A stretch of DNA of 64,000 nucleotides from Amborella trichopoda. Lineage: Eukaryota > Streptophyta > Magnoliopsida > Amborellales > Amborellaceae. The stretch lies in assembly GCF_000471905.2 (NCBI RefSeq), contig NW_006498102.1, positions 2,696,218 through 2,760,217 on the forward strand, written 5' to 3'. Shown piece after piece: positions 48,306 through 60,104 of this stretch. Numbering within the stretch: position 1 is the stretch's first letter; each line of letters starts with the position of its first letter. A program made the translations under genes and the position numbers. The notes beneath the pieces are model-generated. The model did not search any database, had not been told where the DNA came from, and saw nothing but the letters and a program-made list of their open reading frames with translations.

Positions 48306-49184
48306 ATACAAATGATGGAAGATCATTGAAATAAGATACTAAATAATTGTAATATTTTGCATATCATCGTTATCTCTTCTTTAGGCAAAGTGATTTCGAA
48401 TTCGACTTTGAGAAAAGATCAATTTTAGAGTTTTGAATGAAATTTTAATCTCAACACTTTTACGGTGTGTTGTAGTTCTCTTATCGCTTGCAATGATTTA
48501 ATAAAGCAGCCATCATGTCAGCCCCAACCTTTGCAAATTTAACGGAATTGAATAAGAATTCTTACAAAACTCTTGGTGGTGAGGTTTGGCAATCAAAATT
48601 TATGTTATAAAATTTGGGGAAGCTTTACAGGCAACTCGACCCGCATATACAATATCTGTAACCCCTGGTATCAGTCATCCGATATGAATGGATAGCTAGA
48701 ATTGTTCGTATTATGATGTTATCCAAAAAAAAATTTGGATTTTATGACACATTTTTTAGTGAAATTTTGAGCATTCCTTTTATTATTGGAGCACTTCTAT
48801 AAAAAATAAAATAAATATTTTTAATAAAAATAAATGACCAAAAAGCCTTTGTAAGTTTTAAGGGTATTCTGATAATTTTTTATTGCCAAAAAATTTATTT
48901 TTATCATGTACAACCTATTTTACATAAAAAAAGATACACCAGTCTATTTGTGACCCGGATGCAAGTGTCAGAGAAATGAACCCCAAAATGACATTTGGAC
49001 ACCGCACATCCATACAATAGATAGTTGTCTATGTATATGTACATGCTTAATATGCACATCACTACATAGATAGAAATTCATATATAGTTCACATTTGCAT
49101 TTACATTTTCAACAATTCATATGTCATAACAATAGCAAAGCTTCGAAGAAAAATTGAACTAAATTAATAATCCAAAAAATAATA
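48306..49184. other. LRK10L intron 2 remainder, nothing recognised
   Basis: AT-rich sequence without a recognised element. Confidence 0.4.
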
Positions 49185-49193
49185 TTTTGTAAA

Positions 49194-49586
49194 AGTGTGG
49201 TTTGCATAAGGTTGCAACCTTAAATAATCAAAGTAAGGTGAGCCTCCAAATTTTGTCGTGAGATGTACGATTGGGATAAATTTTTTTAAGATGGTGTGAG
49301 AATCTATTTTTATCTTTAATTATACAATTTTAAACTCCAAAATAGTTCTAATCAAGCAAATCTATAAACGCTTGAAAATCTTGAAAATGGATGGTCCAGA
49401 TAATGTGATGCAAGATATAGTATTTTTAGGACTTAAAATCTCTTATTTTCCTCCATATCTATACATCTCGATGTCGAGATGATCAATTCGATGTTTTTCC
49501 AAAATGAAAACAAACTTTTTCGAAAAAATTTAGAGGTGCATCTTAATTCTACATTTTAAAGAGTCGACCTTATTTAATCTTTGTCC
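49194..49586 (+). mobile_element. MITE subfamily C copy 4
   Basis: 393 bp, flanked by a perfect 9-bp duplication, TTTTGTAAA (49185-49193 and 49587-49595). Left end GTGTGGTTTGCATAAGGTTG then CAACCTT, core CATCTCGATGTCGAGATGAT. This is the best dated C copy and a good reference for the lineage. Confidence 0.92.
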
Positions 49587-49595
49587 TTTTGTAAA

Positions 49596-50450
49596 TCAAA
49601 ATATTATTAATCAAAATTTTATTATACACCACTGTTGTGCCATAAGAACATGGAAAATCTAAAAACCGTTATCTAATTGTTAATTCAAAATATAGCACCT
49701 TATTGCGTGATAATTAAATAGGTTTTAATGTATTGATCCATAACCATATGATCACACTCAATCGAAAAATAAATTTTTTTATTTTTTATTCTAAACTACT
49801 TTTATTATTCTAAAATATTGTTATATTTTTTTTAAAATATTATTCATTAAAAAATGGTGTCTACAAACAAAAAAAAGCCATAAAACCGAAATATGTCCAA
49901 AATGGGAGATGCCATTAGACACTCCGTAGCAGATTTAGAAGGCTCAACATGTTTGTCCATGTCCACCAAATGTCAGACACCCGCATCCATGTTTCATGTG
50001 TGCATCCCTGCTAGATATATACACACCCCAAATTTCACTATAAAGTGATTTACACAATAAAAATGATAATAAAACATTATGAGTAGTCTGATCAAGATAT
50101 TCACTCGACATATAACTAAGCGATCCAGCTATCCATTCAGATATTGCAGCTAAAATAAATGGTTGTGAATCTTATGTGTGTAGCGCCACATGTAAAGCTT
50201 ACCCTATATTTATGTCATAAACAGTAATCTGAGCTGTCTGTCTCAAAGAGCACATAGAAATTTGACATCTTTTGGTTTAAGAAAACACACAAACACATGG
50301 GAGACGCGCAGGAAGTGTATGTGTATGCATGCATCAAAGATTGGGGCTATTCATGAATGTGCATCTGTGCACACACATGCGGTGAGGAAAACAAATAGGG
50401 GTTGGTTAAAATTTTAGTATTAAGAGAACAGCAAGTAGCATTAATATTAC
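49596..50450. other. LRK10L intron 2 sequence upstream of the Pack-MULE nest
   Basis: No element recognised. Contains GT/CA-rich patches near 50285-50390. Confidence 0.4.
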
Positions 50451-50486
50451 CTATGACGGCTGTTTCTTTGATGTTGATCCCAGGAC

Positions 50487-51175
50487 CTGCAATTTCCAAT
50501 TGTAGTGCCCTAATCAGTACTTAACAGCTCAACAACTAAGATTTTAAACGATTAAAAACTCGGGATCTTCAAGACAATGGTCAAAAAAAATTTCCCTTGC
50601 AAATATGCCTCCTCAAGCATTAACTATTTATACGCATAAAATTGAAGCTAGATATACATTGTAACAACGTATTATGAAATGGACATGAACACACCACCCA
50701 CACGCCACAAAGCGCATCAACCTAATATCATATATAATGATAAGTTGTGCCATGTGTTGCAGAACAATAGTTTGGTTTTGTTCCTTTCCCAGCGTCCCTA
50801 ATTTTTTTTTTTTTTTGCGACGAATCCAGCTTTTAATGACAAAATTAAACGTATTGATATTGAATATCACTTTGTTTGTGGTATGATAGAAGATACATAA
50901 TTTTATTGCAGAAAATTCATATTGATGACAATCTAGCATATATATTGACTAAGCCATTGGGAGAGAGAAGTTCACTTGGTGTAGAACTTCCTCGGAGATT
51001 ATGGTTACTTGATGATTAGTAATTAGTAGGCAGCAATTCTTAGAGCGGACTAGTTAGAATGAAAACATGTCTTCAAGTTAGTGAACGTTAAGTAAAAAAA
51101 GTTATGGTTTTAAGAAACTTTATATAATTGATGAGTACAATGTGCAACAACAGTTTTATGTGATCATCGCATACT
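50487..51175. other. LRK10L intron 1 sequence
   Basis: No element recognised. The open frame at 50628-50939 has no domain. Confidence 0.35.
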
Positions 51176-51454
51176 AATGAAGCTGAAGGTCAAGTTTTAT
51201 AGGACGGCTGTGAGACCAACTTTACTTTATGGGTGGAATCAGTGTTTTAAAAAACGGCGAGTCAAACCGGACTCGCCCGGTTCGACTCGGAAACACGCGT
51301 GCCCGTGCCGGTTCCAACCAAAAATCGGGAACCGCCCAATTCTAGAGTGGAACCGTCGGCTCCCATCCGGTTCTATCCGGTTCAGCCCGGTTCTATAGTG
51401 GAACCGCCGGTTCCCATCCGGTTCAGGCCGGTTCACACACGTAACGCATGACAT

Positions 51455-51685
51455 GCACGTGCGAGCGTGCCCCATGCACACTCCCACCTGCACACGTGTG
51501 TCCAAGCGCACATGCGAGCGTACCCACGCACACTCCCACGTGCACACATGTGTCCAAGCGCACGTGCGAGCGTGCCCCACGCACACTCACACACGCACAC
51601 ATGTGTCCAAGCGCACGTGCGAGCATGCCCCCACGCACACTCACATGTGCACACATATGTCTAAGCGCACATGCGAGGTTGCCCT
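51455..51685. repeat. GC-rich minisatellite, about 55-60-bp unit, four copies
   Basis: Unit with GTGTCCAAGCGCACGTGCGA then GCGTGCCCCACGCACACTC, repeated about four times with small changes. Open frames on both strands (His/Cys/Ala-rich) are translations of this repeat, not genes. Confidence 0.9.
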
Positions 51686-51879
51686 AATGTTCTTATATAT
51701 ATTTTATATTTCATATTGTATAAGTATTTATATACCAAATTTGAATACTCATCTTTCGATATGGGATAATTTCCAAACATCATTAAATGAAAAGGCAATG
51801 TAAATATAGTCTATTAATCAGCAATTTATAGTCACATGTAGTTAGATGGCTTGATGGTTATAACTTTGGTTGGGCATGT

Positions 51880-52050
51880 GTTGCATTTTTGTTGTGTATA
51901 TAGTGATTGGTATAAATATAAATATTTTTGTTGTATTCGAATCCCTTTGAGCATGTGTTGCATTTTTGTTGTATATATAGTGGTTGGTATAAATATAAAT
52001 ATTTTTGTTGTGTATATAGTGGTTGGTATAAATATAAATATTTTTGTAAA
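51880..52050. repeat. AT-rich tandem repeat inside H2
   Basis: Three imperfect copies of a 50-80-base unit containing TTGTTGTGTATATAGTGATT or its variant and GGTATAAATATAAATATTTT. Confidence 0.8.
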
Positions 52051-53406
52051 TAATATAAAAGACATAAGAAAATGAAAAATAAAAAAAATTAATTTTTGTT
52101 CTATATAGTGGTATAATTATTTTTGTAAATAATATGAAAGGTATAAAAAAAATAAAAATAAAAAGTTTATTCTATTTGAAATCTCCATCTTTCTACTAAC
52201 AATCTCTTTCACTAAATTTATTATAGAAACCTAAAAAAATAAATTTTTGAAAAATTGAAGTGTTATTTCCAAAATTTGTACGCATTTTATTAATTTTTAC
52301 ATTGATAACCAAATCTTTTATTTTATTTATGAATTTTTACATTATAAATCATATAATGTACTATTTTTCTTACAGTTGTCAATAATATATTTTAAATTAG
52401 ATAATATTATAAAATGTTTTTAATTTGTTATTATTTGTCTTATAAAATAATTATAAAATGTAAACTAATAATTATAATTTCAGTATATAATATTATAATT
52501 AGTGAGGTTGTAATAATTTTGGATTTTAGTTAGTTAGGCTGTAATAGTTTGGGTTTTGTTAGCGGGTTAGGGTTTTTCGCCAAAACGATATTTTAATGGC
52601 CATTCTTTCATTGATTAGTCTACTCTTTATAATAGTCCATATATAATTATATATTTTATCCATGATAATTCTATAATTTTTCTTTTATGTGATGCAAATT
52701 TAATAGTTAAAATAAATTTATACAGGGAAAGAACATCTCAATATTCACAAATTGATAAAAAAAATAAAAGTTAATAATGTAGTACCCTCATTTTTTATTG
52801 GATTCTTAAAAAACAACATTTATAATGAATTTTAATAATTTTTTCGGATTTTTTTGAAGCTTTAATCCGACCGATTCCCGATCCCGATCGTCGATTCGCC
52901 GATCCGGATCGGTTTTTGAGGTGCCCGATCCGAGTCACCGATCCGCTTTTTAAACCATTGGGTGGAATGTTTGACAGTCAAGAAGCAACATACCCATAGG
53001 ATGAGTGTAGCTGAGATGATGATAGTGAGATGAATGAGTGATAAGACAATAAGTGAGAATTCGAAATGGATACATTTGAAAAAACTTAGTGTAGCACTAA
53101 TAGGTGATAAGATGAGAGACAATAGAGATAGGTGGGCTGGTCATGTACAGCGCAGACCCATTATAGCACTTGTTATGAGATGTAAGTTAATTCAAGTGGA
53201 AGGCTAAAACAGGACAACGGGTAGGCTAAAAAAACATATGGTTGGAAGTAGTAACAAAAGATTTGAGGATTTATGGTCCCATTAAGTGTATGACATTTGA
53301 CAATGCAGAATGACATACCAAGATTGGTATAGCCGACTCTAAATAGTTAGATAAAAGCTCTGAGGATGATGATGATAATGATGATGATGATGATGGTGAT
53401 GATGGA

Positions 53407-54515
53407 AATCCTATATTTTGCAGGGATGAAACCGATGTTGATATACAAAAAAGGGTTACCTTGATTTAGATTGGGAAAGGGAAACCCTTTCTAACTCCTA
53501 AATAGTAAGGAGAGATAGAAGAATCTCACATGGGTCCTCTTTGGGGATTTTTTTTTATAACATAAGATTTTTGTAGGGAGAGAGAATATGAAGAAGAAAG
53601 AGTGAAAGATAGATAAGGTAACTTTTTTTTAATCCTTAGGTGGGTATTCTAATGAGAGAAAGGTAATATTTTAGGGTTCATACTTGAAAACCCTCATATT
53701 CTCTATACTTGTATGAAGAAGAAGAAGAAGAAGAAGGTGAGGGTGACTGAGTGAGGGAACTCCTTAATATGTTAGATGAATTGGATCCTTTCATAATTGG
53801 TGTGAACAATATACCATGTTTCCTTGGAAGCATAGTTTATTTCTACTCCCTTGGTTAGACGACCTTCTTAAGAGGATTTTTTCAATATGAAATTTTATTA
53901 ACCACCTTATAATCAAATTTTATTAACAACCTTATAATAACTAGATGATTATTCTATTAAAAAAAAAAAAATTTGAAATTTGAGTTTTCCAACACTGAGG
54001 ATCTCACCCCATAAAATTAGATGTTTTCTAGTCAATCTTGAGACAGTCTTTTTTTTCAAATACTTAGGGGGCACAATTAGGAAATTTTTTTTTATCGAGA
54101 TTAATCTATGTATTAAAGAGGTTATGTTCACCCTAGTTGTGTTTTACCTGAGGGAGTAAATGAACAATATACTCCCTATGGAGTAGAATATCTTTGGCTT
54201 TTTACTTTTCAAACCTGATTTGGTGTCCTTGACTCATGAGTTTGCTTGCTTACATGAAAAAACATGGGTGGATAGGAATGGGAAAAATATAGCATGACCC
54301 ATATGTTCATACTAGCAAGCATATACTTCTAGTCTACAACGATCGGCCCTTCAATCGCCGTTCAAACCATCGTGGAATGGTGATAAACGCATTGTTATAG
54401 GGTCATGATCACCATATGGAAAATATTGTGCGGACCCTTGGGAATGCCCCTCATTTACGAATTGGAAGCTTTTTTTCTTTTCCAAATGTTGAATTGAACA
54501 CTATTATATATAAGG
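53407..54515. other. LRK10L intron 1 sequence, nothing recognised
   Basis: A GAA run lies at 53713-53735. The rest is AT-rich with no element recognised. Confidence 0.4.
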
Positions 54516-54855
54516 TGTGGTTTGCATATCGTTGCAACCTTAAATAATCAAAGTTCACTTTCAAATAAGATATAATTTTGGTGTCGAAAATTTTTAGGAT
54601 GGTGTAAGAATCTATTTTTGTCGCTAATTATAAAATTTTAAACTCAAAAAATGGTTCAAATCAAGCAAATTTACAAATGTATGAAATCTTGAAAATAGAT
54701 GCTTTAGATAATGTACTATTTCTAGGACTTCGAATCGCTTTTTTTTTTCCATATCTATGCTTAGTGATGGGAAGATGATCAATTAGATGTTTTCCAACAT
54801 CGAAACAAGCTTTTTCAAAGGATTTTAGAGGTGCATCTTAATTTTATATTTCAGG
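54516..54855 (+). mobile_element. MITE subfamily C copy 5
   Basis: Left end GGTGTGGTTTGCATATCG then TTGCAACCTTAAATAATC, core ATGGGAAGATGATCAATTAG, right end GAGGTGCATCTTAATTTTAT. The last bases are lost beside a (TA)n run at 54868-54880. Confidence 0.8.
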
Positions 54856-54880
54856 TTCCGTGTATATATATATATATATG

Positions 54881-55305
54881 AGGGGAAAGTCTCACGTCCA
54901 TGTGGACAGTTGGTAGGATGCACAAGCACCTTTTCAAATGTTTAGATTAAAAAAAGGTTATATACAATAGTTAAAATCTACTTTTGTTTATATCTTTATT
55001 TAAATATTATATCTATCTGAAATTCAAGGTGTAAATTAATTTTTTGTAAGAAGAACTAAATAAAATATTTTAAGTAAAAAATTAATAAAACTATTTTTAT
55101 TGAAAATATTCACTATTATTATTTTTTGATTTGTCATAAAAATAATTTACACCCACAATTCAGATCAAAAAAATTTTAAATAAAATAATTTCTTTTTTTT
55201 AGTCTTTGGATGAAACTAGATTCAATATGAACCGTTGAAGTGTCTATTGTATGTTCACGCCATACCAGCCTTTATATAGATGTCCATCCCCAACTTTATA
55301 AGATG
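54881..55305. other. AT-rich spacer
   Basis: No feature recognised. Confidence 0.35.
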
Positions 55306-55621
55306 GACCCGGTTTCTATGCGGCCAAGCCCGCATCTGTAGAAATGCGGGCTCTTAATAAATCTATGTTTTAGATGGATTTTAAGATTTAATTTTTAAAG
55401 ACATGTAATATCTAACACGGAGATCATGAATACGAATAAATGAATAAATAAATTTTAAGAACTAGGAATTGGATTTCTAATAAGAAAACATTTGTATCGT
55501 TAATTTTCATTTTTTTTAGATGGAACACTTACTTGTATTCATCTTGAAGATGGATGCTTTACACTTTCTGGACCGCATATGTAGAAATGCCGTCTAGCCC
55601 ACATGAAACAATTTTCCTTAT
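55306..55621. mobile_element. MITE-like repeat, family G copy 2
   Basis: Matches 40795-41096 (TTTTAGATGGATTTTAAG, GAAAACATTTGTATCG, TAGAAATGCCGTCTAGCC). The left arm includes GGCCAAGCCCGCATCTGTAG, and the inverted right arm GGGCTAGACGGCATTTCTAC. The neighbouring L1 inserted exactly at its right end. Confidence 0.7.
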
Positions 55622-57400
55622 TTAAGATGCCAAAAGCAGTTGAAAAGTAACCAGATAGAATTATGAGAAATTTCTTGTGGGGAGATGACATAAGAAGGAA
55701 AAGATTTTATTTGGTGAATTGGGAAAAAAATAGTAGACCACTGAAAGAGGGAGGAAGGGAGGATTGGGTGTTAAGAGACTAAAACATACGAACTCGGAAC
55801 TTTTAGTAAAATGATGGTGGAGGATCCATACACAACTTGAGTCTTTCCGGGTACTTGTTCTGAGAGAAAATATGGAATGGATTTGAACTTTGGCCTCATT
55901 AAAAGTCCAAGAAACAAGATAAGTTTGTCCCATGTTTGGAGATGTATTGACTATGAGAAATCTGTGTATCTACGACAATTCTGAAAAATAGTGGGGAATG
56001 GAGAATCCACTCTCTTTTGGTTTGACAAAGAGATTGAAGACAACCCGTTGAGATACCTTTTTCCTTAGGTTTTTTGAAAAGCTTTAAACCCACTGACATC
56101 TGTCAAAGAGGCTAGTGGGGGTGTTTATACTAATATTGTTTGGTTCATTCCTTGCAAGTATAGGAAAAATACAGACAGATTCATTGAGGAGTATCAACTA
56201 TTGTTGGATTTATTGAATGACACATAATTGACTCCAAATATGGATAATAGCTTTATTTGAGATCTTACCTCTTTGGAAGATTTTTCGGTTAAGTCAACCG
56301 ACAATCCAATATTTTCTTATCGTTGAAGAGACTTGGATGCTGGTTTATTTAAGATTAAGAAATTGCATGTGCCTCTTAGAGTGCAGCTATTCTTATGAAT
56401 CATGTGTCAAGATAAATTAGCAACTGTTGACAATCTGATAAAGATGGGATTTATTATCACCAATATATGGATCATATGTAAAGACAATGATGAAATTTCA
56501 CAACATCTTTTCCTCTCATGCCATTTTGTTACATATCTTTATGAATGGACTCGACAGTACGTCAATCTGTCATTACCTCTGCCCCAAAATATCAGAGTTT
56601 TTTTTGACTGATGAATCACACCCGATATTTCAAAGATGAGAACTATTCTTTGAAGATCTATTTGGGTTAGACTTCTCTGGAGTGTGTGGAAGGAAAGAAA
56701 TAGAAGAGTATTTGATAGTATAAGTACATATCTGTCTACATTAAAATCGAATATTTTGGCAGTTGCAGCTGATTGGTTTCTTGCATATAAGGATAGTGGT
56801 TTTATTCCTAAAAGAGTCTTATCATTAGCAATCCCTTGGCAGTGACCACTATAGGTGTTACCACCAATACTCATAGTGAGGTTGTTTGGATACCACTACC
56901 AGTGAATTCTTTTAAACTTAATTTTGATGAAAGTTCACTTGGCAATCTAGGGCCAGTTGGTTATCGTGGTCTCATCAGAAATAATTTGGGGCATATTATA
57001 TTTCATTACTTGGGTACTTGTGGTATCACAACAGCAAATGAGGCGGAAGCACAACGTTTACTAAAAGGTTTGAAATTATCATGCATTTTGAAGGGGGCAT
57101 GATTATCGAAGGATACTCGGCAGATGTCATTGCCTAGAGTACGAGAAATGCCCATATACCTTGGAGCAAGGACCTTTTTCCATCAAATTTAGGATATTTT
57201 GTCAACCTCTATGGCAACAGTCCAACATTGTTATAGAGAGACGAATGAAGATGTTGATGTTCTCGCTAACGAAGGATTCCATACTCCCTCTCTGTTGGTT
57301 ACTATATTTATGCAATCTTGTGTCTTTGCTTGAACATCTTGTATTTTACATTTGAATCAACAATAAATCGTACGTTACCGCCAAAAAACAAAAAACAAAA
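55622..57400 (+). mobile_element. L1-type LINE, 5'-truncated, with RNase H
   Basis: Bounded by ATTTTCCTTAT (55611-55621) and ATTTCCTTAT (57401-57410), a near-perfect target duplication. It ends in an A-rich tail (CCGCCAAAAAACAAAAAAC). Translated pieces in order: the end of reverse transcriptase (MRNFLWGDD-like, near 55660); a zinc-binding RVT region near 56402-56560 (DEISQHLFLSCHF); a plant L1 RNase H near 56880-57100 (FKLNFDESSLGNLGPVGYRG, then ITTANEAEAQRLLKGLKL, with its Asp and Glu in place). Many stops and frame changes; not active. It lies in intron 1 of the LRK10L remnant. Confidence 0.9.
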
Positions 57401-57410
57401 ATTTCCTTAT

Positions 57411-58080
57411 ATCAAAATATCTTTCCTTGTTTAGAGCACGTTGAGTTGGACTTTAGGGACTGGGATGGTAGAGTTCCAAACGATTAGTTTCAATCAAAAG
57501 ATTTCCTACTTCTATAGGACTATACTATCCATTGACTCCCTAGGGCAAAATTTACTCTAACGTTATCTTTTCTATTACAAATTTTGGGGATTCAATCTCT
57601 GAAATCCGGCAAATAACCTCAGAAAAATATTTGAACTTTCACTCTTTATGCGCTTAAAAAAATATCATCCTAATATTGCATCAGAACTATCCAATTTTAT
57701 GAGGAATGATCTAGATGTTTATAAACTCAAAATCCATTTTTTATTTGAAAATAATCATCTAATTATACTTAGATGGATCCCAAAACTTCAAAGAAAAAAA
57801 ATCTCTAAAATTAGTGCTTTGCCCAAGGGAGTAGACATATAATATATGCTCCCAAGGGAGCATTTTATACGTGCCCAAATCATATCTTCAAATCTCCACA
57901 CTATTCCCTTTGAATTGTCTAAATTATGACTCTTTCCCCACTCTCCACAGATTGACTTGAAAGGGGATCAATCTTTGTAAGTTCTTATTGTGAATCCTCC
58001 TCCTCTCTTCCTGTGTGTACTCATGCACATAATGAAAATCCATGGGATTCTTTCTCTGCATATATAATGCATATTGTAGA
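57411..58080. other. LRK10L intron 1 sequence next to exon 1
   Basis: No element recognised. A (GA)n(CA)n microsatellite at 58078-58103 directly abuts the exon 1 donor, so the donor lies in simple sequence. Confidence 0.5.
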
Positions 58081-58981
58081 GAGAGAGAGAGAGACACACA
58101 CACCTGAGCTCCGGCCGCCACGGCAACCACCATCGCAAACGCAAGTGACATTCTTGGTGTGAGACATAAACACGCATCGACCCCCTTTGCTCTCGCAATC
58201 TAAGGAACAATCCCATTGTAAGGAGAACCCGTCGATCAACACCGACACAAGGTCGACGGCCCCTAGCATCTCAAAGCTTAACCGTTGCAGTTGGAACACC
58301 ACACAACTACAATTTGAATACCAGCTCCACTACAATCAAACTCACTGGTAGAGTGAAGTCTACAGCCACTGCAATTCCCATACTTAAACACATTGTTTCC
58401 ACTCTCAATTGCCACATCTAATGGACATTTGATCATAGAGACACCAAGGGTGAGTGGGGAAAAGCTTAGGAACCTGGATCTTGGTAGAGACAGAAAATCA
58501 TATGGAGGATTGCAGTCACCTAATTGCATATCACTCACCAATTTAGCATCAAAGAGCTGGAGAAAGCGGTCGGGATACGAAATAAGCTTAATTTCGTAGT
58601 CTCGATTGTCGAAATTCATGATAGAGTTGGATGAAGAATCACAAGAGAGATTGAATCTTTGAATTCCACACTGAATTGCATCCCCTGTGTTATTGGTAGA
58701 GTAAAAGGGGAAGCGTATAGTCTTATTGCCGCAACTTTGGGGTGAACACGTCCGATAATAGTAAGAATCGGCCTCCTGACTATGTGTCTGAGGAGAGAGA
58801 AGGAGGGGAGAGAGAAGGGAAATTGGAGAAATGGCCTTTAATGACTACGAGGAAGCTCATGAAAGAGAAGGGATATTCAGCTTTTGTGCTTGAGTTCCGT
58901 GTGGATGACAATGCACTTCTATGCTCTATATTGCCTGTTGGGTGGACTAAGATGTAAATTGAAAGAACTGGTTGAGGTTTG

Positions 58982-59358
58982 AATACGGTACAAACCTTAT
59001 TTATATTATAGAAGTAAGGTGCATCTCTACATTTTGCTCAAAAATGTAGTTTTGGTGTTCAAAACCTTTCAACGGTTTCAAAATTCATGTTTAACTCTAA
59101 TTATAAAATTTAAAATTCTAAAAATGATGCAGATCAAGCAGATTTGTGAACAATTGAAAATAGATGGCTCAAATAACTTGTTATAGGTTGCATTATTTTT
59201 AATACTTGGCATTCTTTCTTTTCTTTATTCCACACATCTCAACCTTGAGATGATCAATTGGAAGGCTTTCTTACTTTTGAGCGCTATTTTCTACTTGATT
59301 TTTGAGATGCACCGTATTTCTATAATATAGGGTTGCGACCTTATATGCACTTTTTTCA
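58982..59358 (+). mobile_element. MITE subfamily C copy 6
   Basis: Interior motifs GATGCAGATCAAGCAGATTT, GATGATCAATTGGAAGG and right end GGGTTGCGACCTTATATGCA. It lies just upstream of the LRK10L exon 1 start. Confidence 0.75.
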
Positions 59359-60087
59359 AAACCCCACGGAAAGTAAAGCCGCACTTCAAAATTTCATAAC
59401 TAGACTAGTCATTTAGTCATAGAAAAGTAAAGCCGCACTTCAAAACCCCACAAAATTTAGTCATTTAGTCATAGTAAATTTAGTCAATTAGACAAAATTT
59501 AGTCATAGAAAAGTTCATAAGTGCACTAGTCATTTAGACATAGAAAAGTAAAGCCGCACTTCAAAACCGCAAAATTTTAACATAGCTAGTTGGTCGGTGG
59601 GTTATTTCTAGAACAACTAGCTGCAAAATGGTATAGTCATTTTTTAACAATGTATACTTATAATATGCTCCCTCATGTAAAACCCAATTTATGATTTTTT
59701 TAAAAACCTCAAATTTTGGGAATGCAACTTCTTCAACACAGCAACTAACCTACAAAGATAGATTTTCAAAATGTCTTTTTTGAGTGTGCCCGAAGAAAGT
59801 AATATCCCAAGAATAAACAGCGACCTTCCGGATTTTGGAAGGGAAGATAAAGGTGTTGAAGAACTCAAAATCTAATTTATTTTGGTTGCTGATATAGTTC
59901 TTTCACTAAGGGAGGAAACGTACAGCATGCTCCGTTGGAAGCATAACACGTGCTCAATAATCTAAATCTTTAATAGTGTTATATACAAATGATGCTCTTT
60001 ATGGATGGCAAGCAACTAGGCCCAGGCCAGGCTAGCTGTGGCCCTAGCCAGGGCGTAGCCCCTATTGCCCCGAACTAAACCAACTCG
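59359..60087. other. Intergenic DNA with short direct repeats
   Basis: The motif AAAGTAAAGCCGCACTTCAA occurs three times in 59368-59570 together with TTTAGTCATAG, as an irregular tandem repeat. GC-rich GGCCCAGGCCAGGC-type sequence begins at about 60018. Confidence 0.5.
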
Positions 60088-60104
60088 AAGAAGCCCTGAC
60101 TTTG

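Larger units (their letters stand above)
51240..52960 (+). mobile_element. hAT-type non-autonomous element H2, inserted in the RTE LINE
   Basis: 1721 bp. Ends CAGTGTTTTAAAAAACGG and, inverted, CAATGGTTTAAAAAGCGG. Perfect 8-bp duplication GGTGGAAT (51232-51239 and 52961-52968). GC-rich subterminal repeats (CCGGTTC and CGATCCGG motifs) occupy both ends. No transposase. The interior includes a minisatellite (51455-51685) and an AT-rich tandem repeat (51880-52050). Confidence 0.93.
51176..53406 (+). mobile_element. RTE-type LINE, 3' part, split by an hAT element
   Basis: Left piece (51176-51239) translates as KLKVKFYRTAVRPTLLYGWN, the end of an RTE reverse transcriptase. The right piece from 52969 continues with V.TVKKQHTHRMSVAEM-like, RDNRDRWAGHVQRRP and KLIQVEG sequence and ends in a (GAT)n tail at 53368-53403, typical of RTE 3' ends. 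It is 5'-truncated, with several stops and frame changes in addition to the hAT insertion. Confidence 0.85.
46057..58900 (-). pseudogene. LRK10L/WAK-like receptor kinase, broken, introns filled with transposons
   Basis: Three minus-strand exons match in phase. Exon 1, about 58900-58104, encodes a hydrophobic leader and a GUB_WAK-type Cys-rich ectodomain (CSPQSCGNKTIRFPFYS, GNCSGCRLHSTSEFDC, CVCDGGCRGG). Exon 2, 50486-50451, encodes GPGINIKETAVI. Exon 3, 46390 to about 46057, encodes a membrane segment (TCFLLVLILWFILRRK), then juxtamembrane and kinase N-lobe with the Gly loop GQGGYGSVFKG and AVKLL. The splice G/GT phases join 1-2 (SS/G/PG) and 2-3 (I/V/T). Defects: frame changes in the leader, near 58310, after the membrane segment (near 46340) and after AVKLL; homology ends at DFINEVATIG, so HRD, DFG and the C-lobe are absent. 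Intron 1 (7.6 kb) holds an L1, MITEs and an hAT-in-RTE nest; intron 2 (4 kb) holds a MITE and a Pack-MULE. Living relatives act at the plasma membrane in defence and ABA responses. Confidence 0.8.

Noticed and set aside
51239-51803. Several His/Cys-rich open frames on both strands
   Set aside because: All are translations of the GC-rich minisatellite and hAT subterminal repeats; a frame on every strand is expected from a tandem repeat.
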